DNA of 64,000 nucleotides. Origin: JAJDTR01 sp965220415. Lineage in GTDB: Bacteria; Poribacteria; WGA-4E; JAJDTR01. The notes beneath the pieces are model-generated. The model was given only the letters and a program-made list of their open reading frames with translations, was not told the DNA's origin and made no database searches. Position 1 is the stretch's first letter, and each line of letters starts with the position of its first letter. The stretch covers positions 372,001 to 436,000 of the forward strand of contig OZ244829.1 of assembly GCA_965220415.1 (NCBI GenBank), written 5' to 3'. The position numbers and the translations under genes were made by a program. Of this stretch, positions 17,217-26,484 are shown piece after piece.

Positions 17217-17636
17217 CTAAGGATTTGGCGGTGAGGTAACGATTAATATCTCTAGTGTCTCGTCACCCGTGTTCTTGATGCCATGCTCGCACCAAGGCGG
17301 CAGGTGGATGAACATGCCCGCTTCTACCTCTACTTCCTCACCTGCCAACGTCATTATACCTTTTCCGCGCAGTATGGCGTAACATTCCTCTGGGTAGTGC
17401 GATGTGCCGGGTGCCAACTCGACATGGGGCGGAACATAAAACATGACAACGCTCATGTTCTGCGCGGGCGCTTTTGGATTGCTGGGATGAAGAATCCGTA
17501 CACCGATGCCGTTGCAGTTAGGGTATGTGACAGGCATCCCGTCGCTAACGGTGACGATATTCGGTAATACCTTCTCTTCCGGTTTTGGAATCGGGGGATC
17601 CGTGTCGTAACCTTTGTATTTCTCGATTTTTGCCAA
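17217..17636 (-). CDS. Cupin-domain protein
   Basis: A 139-residue single-domain cupin. A TTG start at 17636 is supported by AAGGAG seven bases upstream and by the absence of a nearby ATG. Cupin motif 1 is PPHVELAPGTSHYPEECYAILRG, with likely metal ligands His71, His80 and Glu83/84. Motif 2 is AGMFIHLPPWCEHGIKNTG with His118. The spacing fits a small metal-binding cupin such as a sugar isomerase-like or regulatory cupin; the substrate is not determinable. Cytoplasmic. It lies downstream (minus direction) of the DUF6785-like membrane gene, separated by a family B palindromic repeat. Confidence 0.85.
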   Translation of the reverse strand: MAKIEKYKGYDTDPPIPKPEEKVLPNIVTVSDGMPVTYPNCNGIGVRILHPSNPKAPAQNMSVVMFYVPPHVELAPGTSHYPEECYAILRGKGIMTLAGEEVEVEAGMFIHLPPWCEHGIKNTGDETLEILIVTSPPNP

Positions 17637-17654
17637 ATTTTATCTCCTTGTCTT

Positions 17655-17822
17655 GAGTAGATAGCTAACGCGAGTTATAGCCTATTTCAGAGAAACCGAG
17701 TTTTTGGTTCGGTTATACCTATCTTATCGAAGATTGACGGGCAATTTCGGTCGCACGCGTGTTTCTCCGTTGCAAAAAACTCGGTTTCTTCTCATTTTCC
17801 TAGTGAGGCAGCAACTTGGCTG
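17655..17822. mobile_element. Palindromic repeat family B, copy 2
   Basis: A diverged copy with left end GCTAACGCGAGTTATAGCC and right end GGCAGCAACTTGGC. The inner arms GAAACCGAGTTTTTGG and AAAAAACTCGGTTTC are conserved. It occupies the cupin to membrane-protein gap. Confidence 0.6.
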
Positions 17823-17859
17823 AACAAACTAATTTCATGCCATTATAGCAGAAAGATTG

Positions 17860-19785
17860 CTACCACCACTTCAAAAAATTGTAGGTGGGCGTTTGGAATA
17901 CCACGCCGAACAGCGCCCAAAATCCGCCTACTACGAAATCGCCAAGAATCATGCCGTAGAACAGCGGCAAAATTCGGCGGTGCAGCCTTAATCCGCCGTG
18001 TTTCAGAACCAGTAGTTTGACCAACCAAGCGAGAAAAAACATCGACCATAGTCCGCGCATCCCATAGGTGCTAGACACGGCATAGCCGGCAGGATGGAAG
18101 GGCCACCAAATGAAACGGAGTCGCATCGCCATCAAGAAACAGCCAAACAGAAGACCGTAAGTAAAGAAACCGATCCCGGCGAAATCTGTCGATTTTGAGT
18201 AGGTCAGCCAACCACTCAAGCGCAGGAACGGTTCGCTGCCGCTCCAAGCGCTTCCAAACCTGTACGAAGCGTCAAGAATCGCCCAGAATGCGACGATTGT
18301 TCCAAAGATTATCGCAACCAGCATGGCGATAAGAATACCACGCTGCTTCACTCGTGCGCGATCTGCCAGCTTGAATCCTTCAAGTTGGTGAGGCATGACA
18401 TCACTGTAGTGCGCACGCGTTAGAAACCAGAAGAAGGACATCACGGTCAAGCTGCTCGCTCCAAGTTTCCGCGTCCCGACGGCGTCTACCATTAAATATT
18501 CAGGCCCTGCAAAGTGGAGGTCGTGGATAGGTGACCCAACCTCGGCGCGAATTCGCGTAATCCCAATCTCGGTCATCAGAAACAGCGCGAAAAAGACGGC
18601 CGCTGCCCACATCGACATGCCCGCATACCAACAGAATACCGTGAGGAAGGCGAAACCCAAGATAAGCCCGATCACCGCCGTACGGTATCTTAGCGGCTCG
18701 GTTATGTCTTCGTTGGCGTTGGTCCGAAGGTCTGCATTCCACGCCGACTTGAAAAATCGTATCAAGTGACGTCTGCCCATCCAAAATGCGATACCGAACA
18801 GGGCAATGTACGCTCCCATGCTTTGCTCGGGAAACTCGGGCCGCTCCCGCCAGCCTAAAGCACTTGCGGAAATCAACTGAGCTTTCCAGAAAAAGAAGAA
18901 GAACCAACAGGAAAAAGCAATGTCCAGCGGAATGAGAAAAACAAGCCCCAAGATGAAGGGTCGAATCAGAAGCGCAGTCTTTCCCAGTGCGTTCCACGGT
19001 TTGGTGGTAAAGTAGACGGCTAGGTCAAACGGCGGTGTGTTACGGAGATAGGGGACGTTGGGAAAAAAGTAACTCAATCCATTAACGATTCCGATGAGTC
19101 CGACAATGGAAAAACTCAGCCAAAACAGCTTGCTGCTAAACAATTTAGTCCCCGACTTTGTCATCTCGAATGGCAGTTGGGCAATCGGGTATGTCAACTT
19201 CTCTCTGTCCGTCCACTGCTTGCGGATGATGATGTTTATACAAAGCATGACAAACATGAGCAGGACAACGAATACAGACCACGCGAGCACCGGTACAAGC
19301 CAGGCTTCGATATTTCGCGGCAAATACAGTGTTGGCTCGCCCTTCTTAACACCTCTGACATATCCTTCAAGCGCTCGCTCGTCGCTGATAGCGAGCCATT
19401 GCGGGATATGCCGCCAGAACAGGTCGTGCCAGTCGTTCTCCGGCGTTGCTAATGCCAAGGGAGCCGCCATCGTCGGCGGTAGAATTTGTAACATACTGTG
19501 ACCGACGAGGGCGGAGGACAAACTCAGCATCACATACACAGTGAGCAGTTCCCCTTGGTTGAAAGCCAAATTCGGCGATAGTTTTCGTAACGGAATATTC
19601 AGCAGTATCAGGATAAGGATATTGCACACGACGTTGAAGAAGAGAGCAATTAACGTCGAGTGGGCGGAGTAGTAGACCGCTTCCATCTGCATAATCCAGA
19701 CGGCATTCAACGGGATGAGGAGGAGACCTATAATGACCGCTCGCCATGTAACACTTATCCTTTGGTTTGCTGCATTGACGGTCAT
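17860..19785 (-). CDS. Large multi-pass membrane protein (DUF6785/DUF6784-like), copy 1
   Basis: About 641 residues. The ATG at 19785 has an AGAGGAAG site upstream; an in-frame TTG at 19806 lacks one. A dozen or more hydrophobic segments are visible, starting TWRAVIIGLLLIPLNAVWIM and ending ILPLFYGMILGDFVVGGFWALFGVVF. Conserved features shared with the copy at 34915-36885 include ATPENDW, IIRKQWTDREKLTYPIAQLPFE, TRIRAEVGSPIHDLHFAGPEYLM and LRFIWWPFHPAGYAVS. This is the uncharacterised DUF6785/DUF6784 type seen in Poribacteria and Planctomycetes. The polytopic layout with charged cytoplasmic loops suggests a transporter, perhaps distantly OPT-like; this is inference. Confidence 0.75.
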   Translation of the reverse strand: MTVNAANQRISVTWRAVIIGLLLIPLNAVWIMQMEAVYYSAHSTLIALFFNVVCNILILILLNIPLRKLSPNLAFNQGELLTVYVMLSLSSALVGHSMLQILPPTMAAPLALATPENDWHDLFWRHIPQWLAISDERALEGYVRGVKKGEPTLYLPRNIEAWLVPVLAWSVFVVLLMFVMLCINIIIRKQWTDREKLTYPIAQLPFEMTKSGTKLFSSKLFWLSFSIVGLIGIVNGLSYFFPNVPYLRNTPPFDLAVYFTTKPWNALGKTALLIRPFILGLVFLIPLDIAFSCWFFFFFWKAQLISASALGWRERPEFPEQSMGAYIALFGIAFWMGRRHLIRFFKSAWNADLRTNANEDITEPLRYRTAVIGLILGFAFLTVFCWYAGMSMWAAAVFFALFLMTEIGITRIRAEVGSPIHDLHFAGPEYLMVDAVGTRKLGASSLTVMSFFWFLTRAHYSDVMPHQLEGFKLADRARVKQRGILIAMLVAIIFGTIVAFWAILDASYRFGSAWSGSEPFLRLSGWLTYSKSTDFAGIGFFTYGLLFGCFLMAMRLRFIWWPFHPAGYAVSSTYGMRGLWSMFFLAWLVKLLVLKHGGLRLHRRILPLFYGMILGDFVVGGFWALFGVVFQTPTYNFLKWW

Positions 19786-20054
19786 ATAGAACGTCTTCCT
19801 CTTCAATCAATCGGTCACAGGTGAGTGACCCATGGGTTCATTCTCGCCGATTATATCATAAAGGGGCGGTCTTCTGTTCAAAGAATTATGGAAACACCGG
19901 TGTCAAGCTACCACAATATGCCATCGGAACCTGGGTGCACTCTACACGGGCACGATCCTGCAAATGGTTTTTCTTGATTTGAGACGCACAACGTGCTAAA
20001 ATGGAGTGTCATGGGTTTTTTGAGGTACTCACGCTGACAAAGGAGGATGAGCAC

Positions 20055-20876
20055 ATGAAGGCGCTATTTCTGGGCATAATGATTGCTTGCTTTACCGCTC
20101 TGTTTTCTTGGAATGTGGACGCAATACAGGACGAGTCACTCGTTCTCTATCTTCCCTTTGACGAAGGAGAGGGCACGAACACGAGAGACCTAAGTCTGAA
20201 CGGTCACACGACGACCTTGGTGGGAAAGGGCGTCAAATGGGTGAACGGGGGGAAGTTTGCCAACGCACTGGAATTCACGGGATTCAAGGGGCACGTCGAG
20301 GTTGCTGACCACGACAATCTGTCTCTGGATATTGGCGACAAAGGAAGTTTCACAATTATGGCATGGATTTTCCCCAAGGTTGTAAACAAAGAGTTCTATT
20401 CCGTCATTGACAAGACCTATTTTAAGGAGGGAGGGCTCGTATGGGACAACACACCGACATATCGACTCTCTATAACCAACAAAAACCAACTGGCTTTCCA
20501 ATCTAGAGCTGAAAATGCCACGGGGAACGGACCGGAAATTCAGCCGAATAAATGGTACCACGTCGCCGGAGTGCAGGACGATAGGAGGTCCAATAAACGT
20601 GTGCTCTACGTAAATGGAGAGTCGGCGGAAGAAATTGACCTTGTACCCAAAGTGGACGCAAAGGAGACAGGGTTGAAGATTGGCGGAAGAAATTGGGTCG
20701 GCGGCGGTGTTCAACAGTGGTTCAAGGGCATTATTGATGAAGTTGCCCTCTACAGCACCGCTTTGACAGAAGGCGAAATTAAGCGTGCAATGCGAGGTTC
20801 GTTAAAGCGATTTTACGCCGTGGACGCGTCCGGAAAGATTGCCGTGACGTGGGGAGAAATAAAGGCTGGAGATTGA
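20055..20876 (+). CDS. Secreted LamG-domain protein
   Basis: A 273-residue protein. The start at 20055 is set by AAAGGAGGATGAGCAC immediately upstream; a longer in-frame extension lacks a ribosome site. The signal peptide is about 1-22 (LFLGIMIACFTALFS). The single LamG domain has LVLYLPFDEGEG, KFANALEFT, SFTIMAWIFPK, WYHVAGVQD, KRVLYVNGE and GIIDEVALYSTALT. The C-terminal tail (AVDASGKIAVTWGEIK) matches those of the other three LamG proteins. Likely exported and carbohydrate- or protein-binding; function unknown. It is the only LamG gene on the plus strand here, alone between repeat-rich gaps. Confidence 0.87.
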   Translation: MKALFLGIMIACFTALFSWNVDAIQDESLVLYLPFDEGEGTNTRDLSLNGHTTTLVGKGVKWVNGGKFANALEFTGFKGHVEVADHDNLSLDIGDKGSFTIMAWIFPKVVNKEFYSVIDKTYFKEGGLVWDNTPTYRLSITNKNQLAFQSRAENATGNGPEIQPNKWYHVAGVQDDRRSNKRVLYVNGESAEEIDLVPKVDAKETGLKIGGRNWVGGGVQQWFKGIIDEVALYSTALTEGEIKRAMRGSLKRFYAVDASGKIAVTWGEIKAGD

Positions 20877-21133
20877 GTTATACAATTTCGCTTGAATAAT
20901 AGTGCATATGATTCTGAATCATATCATTCACTTTCTTCGTAGGCGCGGATCAAGCGACTGAATAAGGAGCGCGATAGAAATCTTGATAGCGAATGCGATA
21001 GAAATTCCAGTGCGATAGTAAATCCTATTCATTGCCCGTCTAAGGCTCCAGGGATTCTACTGACTACTCGCCACAAAACACTTACGATCCAATGATACGC
21101 GGTACAGGTGCTCTACATCAACAGGCGAAGCCT
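20877..21133 (+). repeat. Intergenic micro-cassette cluster
   Basis: ATCAAGCGACTGAATAAGG...GCGATAGAAATC and two truncated repeats of GCGATAGAAAT/GCGATAGTAAATCC lie at about 20949-21025. They are followed by TATTCATTGCCCGTCTAAGG, which also occurs (diverged) near 27400 and 46430. No gene. Confidence 0.55.
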
Positions 21134-21943
21134 TCACGGGATCGGAGCGTAGTGGGTTTTGAGTTTTCCCCAGCTTGTTGCAAGTTTTCCCCTTGATTCG
21201 ACCTGCATTGCCCCCTCCACACCTCTGGAGAGCCCTCGAATGTCGTCCGTGTCTAACGCTTTCTTGAATATGACTATCTCGTCTAGCATACCCTTAAAAT
21301 TGCGGCCTGCGCAGCAGGCACTGTGGCCAAAGAGAAAATTTGCGTTGCTGTCATCCACTCGGTCGTCTGAGATTTTATATTCAACTGTTTTCTTTCCGTT
21401 CAAATAGTGCTTGATGGTCTTGGTATCGCGTATAACAACAAAATGACTCCACTCTCCGTCAGGGATTTTGGTTGAAGGCCGATCCGCCCAAGGTCCTCCC
21501 TGCCACGTGTCATTGATTTTCATCCCAAAGTAAAAGTTGTTATGCTCTCCCCCCCGTTGTTCGATCTCATACCCGCCGGGTTTGCCGTGATTCCCTAGCA
21601 TGTCGGCGTGCTTGTTTTGTGTGGCATCTGGATTCACCCACACCGAAATGCTATGGCTCGTCCCGAACTCTCCCACATTTAGCGGATCATTGACCTCCAC
21701 GAACTGAGGCGATCCATCAAAGCGAATCGCTTTTCCAAACTTGCCGTTAACCCATTTGGGACCGTTAATCAGTTCTCCATCAAGTCCCTTTCCAGCCATT
21801 TCCTTGGCATTTTTTCCTCGCCCCTCGTCAAAGAGCCAGATTCCAACGGTGTCTTGGACTTTTATTTGTGCCGAGATTTCGAATGCGAAACACACGCAAA
21901 TCCCAATCAAACTATACCAAATAAGCTGGATTTTCGATTTCAT
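21134..21943 (-). CDS. Secreted LamG-domain protein
   Basis: A 269-residue protein with a signal peptide (about 1-25, IWYSLIGICVCFAFEISA). It has a LamG domain with VGIWLFDEGRGKNAKEMAG, KFGKAIRFDGS, SHSISVWVNPD, GGYEIEQRGGEHNNFYFG, WSHFVVIRDTK and GMLDEIVIFKKALD. It is a close paralogue of the next LamG gene (22276-23082), sharing the unusual insertion PGGYEIEQRG...FYFGMKIND and a cysteine pair (HSACC/NSACC). The tail QVESRGKLATSWGKLK matches the common LamG C-terminal motif. An AAGGACTACC ribosome site precedes the start. Probably arisen by tandem duplication. Confidence 0.87.
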   Translation of the reverse strand: MKSKIQLIWYSLIGICVCFAFEISAQIKVQDTVGIWLFDEGRGKNAKEMAGKGLDGELINGPKWVNGKFGKAIRFDGSPQFVEVNDPLNVGEFGTSHSISVWVNPDATQNKHADMLGNHGKPGGYEIEQRGGEHNNFYFGMKINDTWQGGPWADRPSTKIPDGEWSHFVVIRDTKTIKHYLNGKKTVEYKISDDRVDDSNANFLFGHSACCAGRNFKGMLDEIVIFKKALDTDDIRGLSRGVEGAMQVESRGKLATSWGKLKTHYAPIP

Positions 21944-22031
21944 GTGGGTAGTCCTTAAGTATTCCGAAACGGAGGGAACGACGCTATACGTTTTCGAATT
22001 CTACGGGAAAAGAAGGGAGCCCGCAACTCAT

Positions 22032-22166
22032 CTGTAAGGTGCGCACTGCGCACCAGCCTTAAAAGCTCCAGAGGGCGACAGGTACGCAGCAGACGACTAA
22101 AAAACATCAAAAACCTTCTTACAATTAACTTAAAATGACGCTGCTAGCGATTATTCAAACAGGTTC
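22032..22166 (+). mobile_element. MITE family A, left-truncated copy
   Basis: It starts within GTAAGGTGCGCACTGCGCACC and runs through the family sequence to the right end TTCAAACAGGTTC, followed by TTA. The left ~15 bp and parts of the middle are missing. Confidence 0.7.
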
Positions 22167-22174
22167 TTAGATAT

Positions 22175-22216
22175 GAAAAAAGGGATGGCTCAATGTTCCC
22201 ATTAAGAGCCATCCCT
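22175..22216 (-). terminator. Rho-independent terminator of the 22276-23082 LamG gene
   Basis: On the minus strand an 11-bp perfect stem (AGGGATGGCTC/GAGCCATCCCT, 22181-22191 and 22206-22216) is followed by a run of six T. It lies about 60 bp after the LamG stop codon. Confidence 0.8.
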
Positions 22217-22275
22217 AATTTGAATTCGACGCACTTTACCTCAAGGGATGTGGCTCCCTTGCAGAAAGCAGATTG

Positions 22276-23082
22276 TTATTTATACTGGGACTTAAGCTGA
22301 CCCCAGGTGGTGGTCATTTTGCCGGCGCTGTCGACAGACGTAGCATTCACTAGTCCTCCCGCAAGAGCGGCGACGTCTGCTTCTGTCAGCGCGACCGTAA
22401 ATATGGCAGCCTCATCCAATGTGCCGGTGATGATTCTACCGTCCCCGCAACAAGCGCTGTTGCCGATGAAGAAATTGGATTCGGTGGTATCCTCAACCAC
22501 ATCGGGGTCAATCCCGTATTCAACGGTTTGATCGCCGTTCAGATAGTGCTTTACGGTGTCACCGTCGCGTGTGACCACTAGATGTTCCCATACGCCATCG
22601 GCGAGCTGCGTTGAGGGGCGCTCCGCCCAAGGTCCGCCTTGCCATGCGTCGTTGATTTTCATGCCAAAGTAGAACTTGTTATGTTCCTCGCCCCGTTGTT
22701 CGATCTCATACCCGCCAGGCTTTCCGTGGTTGCCGATCATGTCGGCGTGAGGATTTTGTTGTGCGGCAAGATTTGCCCAAATGGAAATGCTGTGGCTTGT
22801 GCCGAACTCGCCCACATTCATGGGGTTGTTCAGCTCAACGACAGATGTCAGGCCGTCAAACTGGAGCGCCGTGCCGAATTTTCCGTCGACCCATTTGACA
22901 TCGTTCAACAGTTCTCCATCACTGCCATTGCCGCTTGAATCTCCAGCTACTTTGCCCTCGCCCTCGTCAAAGAGATAAATCCCCAAGGCATTGGAAAGGT
23001 CAATTTGTGCTGTACTGTTCGTTGACATGAGCGCGGCGATGCCGATTAAGCCTGCGCATATTAGAAGAAATCCCGTTTTCAT
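22276..23082 (-). CDS. Secreted LamG-domain protein
   Basis: A 268-residue protein. The start at 23082 is set by AAAAGGAGTAGACAC; a longer in-frame extension to 23160 lacks a ribosome site and would bury the signal peptide. The signal peptide is about 1-26 (FLLICAGLIGIAALMST). The LamG domain has LGIYLFDEGEGKVAGDSSG, KFGTALQFDG, SHSISIWAN, GGYEIEQRGEEHNKFYFG, WEHLVVTRDGD, KHYLNGDQTVEYG, NSACCGDGR and GTLDEAAIFTVALT. The C-terminal tail SVDSAGKMTTTWGQLK is the shared motif. It is a paralogue of the gene immediately downstream. A strong terminator follows. Confidence 0.88.
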   Translation of the reverse strand: MKTGFLLICAGLIGIAALMSTNSTAQIDLSNALGIYLFDEGEGKVAGDSSGNGSDGELLNDVKWVDGKFGTALQFDGLTSVVELNNPMNVGEFGTSHSISIWANLAAQQNPHADMIGNHGKPGGYEIEQRGEEHNKFYFGMKINDAWQGGPWAERPSTQLADGVWEHLVVTRDGDTVKHYLNGDQTVEYGIDPDVVEDTTESNFFIGNSACCGDGRIITGTLDEAAIFTVALTEADVAALAGGLVNATSVDSAGKMTTTWGQLKSQYK

Positions 23083-23482
23083 GTGTCTACTCCTTTTCGA
23101 TTTTAACCGTTGCATTTCAAAGAGGATCGCCTTATCTGTGTGCAACGCACAAATAGGCACCTAACACATGCGTCTTGAAACGTGCTATTAGTTTACACAA
23201 AATTCAAATCTGATGCAAGCAAAAAATGTAAATGCTACGAAACACCCGTCAAAAGATCGGGTGCTACATTGTTTAGCAACCTATTCGAAGTTTAATTTTA
23301 TAAATCAGTAATTCTGATTTTGCCCAGGTCCGGTAGGTGCGGTTTCTAACCGCACCTACCGGACGTTGCCAAACAATTACCGAATTAATTGCTTAAACTT
23401 CATTCAGTTTGCGCATTCCTCAATTTCACAGATTACGCTGCAGAAGAGTGTCATGACTCGAATAGATGTGTAATGCAAATGA
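23083..23482. other. Gene-free region with GGTAGGTGCGGTT hairpin
   Basis: No credible gene. CACCCGTCAAAAGATCGGGTGCTAC-like short palindromic sequence lies at about 23246. A perfect hairpin GGTAGGTGCGGTT-TCT-AACCGCACCTACC is at about 23332-23360 in a conserved CCGGTAGG context. The same hairpin recurs at about 50532 and 55111. Confidence 0.55.
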
Positions 23483-24346
23483 CTATATATCCAAGGGACG
23501 CGGGGTAGCGGCTTTTGGATGAACCAGCGCCACGCGTTCGTGAAGTTGCGAGAGATGCCGAAGCCGCTCCGGGGTAGCCGTGTCAAGCATTATGTCGGTG
23601 TACATGCTGAAGTTGGAATACATGTTGTTCTTACCGTTCCCCGTGAACTTTCCGCCGATACGGATTCCGCGTGGCAGAGTGCCGTGATGGCTCAGGTATT
23701 CATCTATTCGCGCCAATTCGGCTTCTGTTTTGCCGCGCTTATGCAAATTCATGGTGAACATGCGTCTGCGATTGGCACCGCCGAACGAGGCGTGGAAGGT
23801 GCTGTGGTTGAAGACTACGAGATCTCCCGGGTTTGTTTCCAGCGCAACGTTGCCGGGAATCTCCGATGGCGGCACTCCCCATGACGCTTCGGAATCTCGG
23901 GGCTGCAAACCCTCGGTTCTCCAAGGGGAGTCGGGACGGTGGCTGCCGGGAAGTACGCGCAAGCAGCCGGTGTCGCGGGTCAGAGGATCAAGGTAGAATG
24001 CCAGCTTGATGGCAAACACATCGGGATAATTCCCGTCGGGGTGCCAACCGGTATTCCCCACATAGAAGTTGGCGTCGCCGCCGGCATAATTGAAGTCGTC
24101 ACCCAGAATCGCGGATGCGATACCGAGAATGCGCGCGTCATCGAGCAGTGTACAGAGACGTTCGTTGTGATCAATCGCGGGGACAGTTCCCGTGTGCTTC
24201 GCCCCGTCGTGATCGCCGCCGTGGACTTGGACGACTTGTTCAAACTCATCGGTAATCCAAGCTACTTCGTCAGAGGAAAAGAGTTCGCGAAAAGCCACAA
24301 AGCCGAAAGTGTGCAAGTGGTTGAGTTGTTGTTCCGTCGGTTGCAT
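23483..24346 (-). CDS. PhyH-family 2OG-Fe(II) dioxygenase (1)
   Basis: A 287-residue phytanoyl-CoA dioxygenase-like protein with a strong ribosome site (AAAGGAGGATTCTC). The iron ligands are visible as His102-x-Asp104 (TGWHPDGNY) and the distal His185 (NHSTFHASFGG). They are followed by an RRR stretch that should hold the 2-oxoglutarate-binding Arg. TGCLRVLPGSH is the typical PhyH strand. Cytoplasmic oxygenase using 2-oxoglutarate, O2 and Fe(II) to hydroxylate a small molecule; the substrate is unknown and need not be phytanoyl-CoA. Closest paralogues here are 28300-29172 and 33599-34456, which share the NHS/T-(I/T)FHASFGG and K(R/G)GKT(E/D)AE(L/I)ARID segments. Confidence 0.9.
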   Translation of the reverse strand: MQPTEQQLNHLHTFGFVAFRELFSSDEVAWITDEFEQVVQVHGGDHDGAKHTGTVPAIDHNERLCTLLDDARILGIASAILGDDFNYAGGDANFYVGNTGWHPDGNYPDVFAIKLAFYLDPLTRDTGCLRVLPGSHRPDSPWRTEGLQPRDSEASWGVPPSEIPGNVALETNPGDLVVFNHSTFHASFGGANRRRMFTMNLHKRGKTEAELARIDEYLSHHGTLPRGIRIGGKFTGNGKNNMYSNFSMYTDIMLDTATPERLRHLSQLHERVALVHPKAATPRPLDI

Positions 24347-24519
24347 GAGAATCCTCCTTTCAAGGTGTGGGGGTTTTGGCGTGATTAAGCCGCATGGATC
24401 TGAAGCTATGGCGCGCGTTACGTACTCGGTTAGGACTTACACATAGGCTCGTTGTAAGAGCGATCCCCCGTTGTCGCGCAAGTCCTAATGTGATAGCCTT
24501 ACCGAAAGATCATCGGGCA

Positions 24520-25356
24520 CTAGTCAGTCCCAAAGGTCAAGCCTAGCAATCTTCGTCCTAACCAAGTAAGGTTAGGCGGTCCGTAATTCGCCACCTCCCA
24601 GCCGCGCGGATCAAGGGTATAAGGACCTTCACCTAGTGCTCGGCGTTCTTTCCAAAGGGTAATGCGTTGTTCACGCTGCTTCTCGTCCATCGGGTTGGGG
24701 GCGGGATAGAAGTTCATATATTGCGCGAATCGCGGTCTGTCGGAGGTGTTTGCCCCATTTCCGTGGGGAAGTGCTTGATGCCAAACTAGCATCGATCCTG
24801 CTTTACCGGGGATTGAGGCAAATTTACCGGGTGTTAACTCCGGAATGCGGGGGTTTTCTTCGTCGATAAGCGATTTGTGCGCCCCTGGCAAACAGCCGAA
24901 TCCCCCCTGATTGGCGCCCGTGTCCGTTAAATAGAGCACTCCCTGTGTCCCGAACTTAAGAGGCAATTTTGATGTGTCCGCATCCCAATGACACCCCGAC
25001 GCGCGCGCCCAGTCCGGATGATCGGGATGCCGTGGCGGTTTCATATTTACCCGGTCAATATGCACCCAAAGTTGATCTGTGCCATAAACCTCGCTGTATA
25101 GCTGATGAACCCGTGGATGCTGGTAGACATCCCACATAGCTTGATGCCAATACATGCTAACCATACCAATGCCCGGACATTCCGGCGGTTTGTGAGGCAA
25201 GCGATACCAATCGTCCGGATCGCTCGGATCCATCTCTAAGAAAGCCCAAATTGCATCGACTACTTTGTTGCAAAGGTCAATTGGAACGGCATTCTCTACG
25301 ACCATGTAGCCGTACTCATTAAAATTGTCACGGTGCGCCTGCTTCAGAATCGACAT
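24520..25356 (-). CDS. PhyH-family 2OG-Fe(II) dioxygenase (2), divergent
   Basis: A 278-residue protein of a different PhyH subgroup. It starts with the usual helix NFNEYGYMVVENAVP. The metal site is His123-x-Asp125 in SGCHWDADTS, and the distal His is probably His198 in VWHQALPHGNGAN, followed by RPRFAQYMNF. GVLYLTDTGANQGGFGCLPGAHKS is the PhyH strand pair. Predicted cytoplasmic hydroxylase of an unknown small molecule. It lies 173 bp upstream of PhyH (1) in the same orientation, so co-transcription is possible but not tight. Confidence 0.87.
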   Translation of the reverse strand: MSILKQAHRDNFNEYGYMVVENAVPIDLCNKVVDAIWAFLEMDPSDPDDWYRLPHKPPECPGIGMVSMYWHQAMWDVYQHPRVHQLYSEVYGTDQLWVHIDRVNMKPPRHPDHPDWARASGCHWDADTSKLPLKFGTQGVLYLTDTGANQGGFGCLPGAHKSLIDEENPRIPELTPGKFASIPGKAGSMLVWHQALPHGNGANTSDRPRFAQYMNFYPAPNPMDEKQREQRITLWKERRALGEGPYTLDPRGWEVANYGPPNLTWLGRRLLGLTFGTD

Positions 25357-25467
25357 TTTCGGCTTTTCTTGGATTCAGGTGCAATTTGAATCTCGAAGTT
25401 GGCAAGACAAAAATTCTTTGTAACGTACGAGCAGACAAGGTCGAAGGGCTGATGGGCAGTGCTCACC

Positions 25468-26481
25468 TTAAAGTTCGTTTCGTCCGCCATTGGAATTCGC
25501 GGTTGTCAGCATTGCGACGATATCTTTAGGCAACTGGACACAGTTCTTCGTTTCGAAGTCCGAGATGCTACCGTAATCAATATAAAACTCACTTATGATA
25601 TCGGTTCCCATCGATGCGGCGGCCGTAAAGTTCAATCTTGCTTGATCCCAATGTCGTAGGTGCATCCACGCCATCCCGCGACTGTAATAAGCCCCGGCAT
25701 CGTTCGGGTCTAGTCTAATCGCCTTGTTATAGTCTTCGATCGCGCGGTGCATGTCGCCCCTCTTCATGTAAGCAACACCGCGGTTGTTATAGAGCCTGGC
25801 ATAACGGGGTTTTAACTGTATTGCTTTGTTAAAGTCCTCAATGGCGCGCTCATAATCACGTTTGCTCGCATAGACAGCTCCTCGATTACTATAGGCTGTA
25901 GGATCTTCGGGATTGAGTTGTATTGCTTTGTTACAGTCCTCAATGGCATGGTCATGGGCACCCATCCGGTGCAACGCGGCACCTCGGTTCGTATAAGCGG
26001 CAACATAACAGGAATCTAATTCTATAGCCCTCGTATAGTCTTCGATAGCTTTGGCGTCATCTCCTATTTTCCGGTAAGCCACACCTCGATCGTAATGAGC
26101 TATAGACAGGATAAAAGTGTCAGGATTTAGTGATATGACTTTAGTATAGTGTGCCACGGCATCCGCCGGGTCGCCTCTGTGTATCGCCGAAACGCCTTGG
26201 TGCAGATAGTCTAGAGCAACGGGCTCAAGCTGTAGATTTAGCTTCTTTAACAGAGAAAAGAGACTCGGGATGGATACATGCTCCAATCGACCATTCTTCA
26301 ATTCTGTCATTTTAGATCTGCCAAGCCCAAAAAAGTCGGCAGCTTCACGTTGTGTCAATCCCAGATTGGCGATTAGATGATTGATTTTATGGGCTAAAGT
26401 CGCTTTTAGTAAACATTCCTCAGGCGAATGGAGCCCCAAATCTCTAAACACATTTCCTGAACTAGGTGTATAGTTTGCCAT
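25468..26481 (-). CDS. HigA-like XRE antitoxin domain fused to TPR repeats
   Basis: A 337-residue protein. Residues 1-90 are a HigA-type helix-turn-helix domain of the HTH_37 kind (NVFRDLGLHSPEECLLKATLAHKI...LGLTQREAADFFGLGRSKMTELKNG). Stand-alone proteins of this type end near residue 90-100. Here the chain continues with about six tetratricopeptide repeats (about 91-290), e.g. NRGVAYMKRGDMHRAIEDYNKAI at 34-residue spacing, and a short tail. Directly upstream on the same strand is a truncated HigB-like toxin remnant, separated by a MITE. Inference: an antitoxin whose toxin was lost and which gained TPRs, now perhaps a DNA-binding scaffold regulator. Cytoplasmic. Confidence 0.85.
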   Translation of the reverse strand: MANYTPSSGNVFRDLGLHSPEECLLKATLAHKINHLIANLGLTQREAADFFGLGRSKMTELKNGRLEHVSIPSLFSLLKKLNLQLEPVALDYLHQGVSAIHRGDPADAVAHYTKVISLNPDTFILSIAHYDRGVAYRKIGDDAKAIEDYTRAIELDSCYVAAYTNRGAALHRMGAHDHAIEDCNKAIQLNPEDPTAYSNRGAVYASKRDYERAIEDFNKAIQLKPRYARLYNNRGVAYMKRGDMHRAIEDYNKAIRLDPNDAGAYYSRGMAWMHLRHWDQARLNFTAAASMGTDIISEFYIDYGSISDFETKNCVQLPKDIVAMLTTANSNGGRNEL

Positions 26482-26484
26482 TTA

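Noticed and set aside
23083..23160. 26-codon N-terminal extension of the LamG gene at 22276
   Set aside because: No ribosome site for the longer start, and it would place charged sequence before the signal peptide; AAAAGGAG supports 23082.
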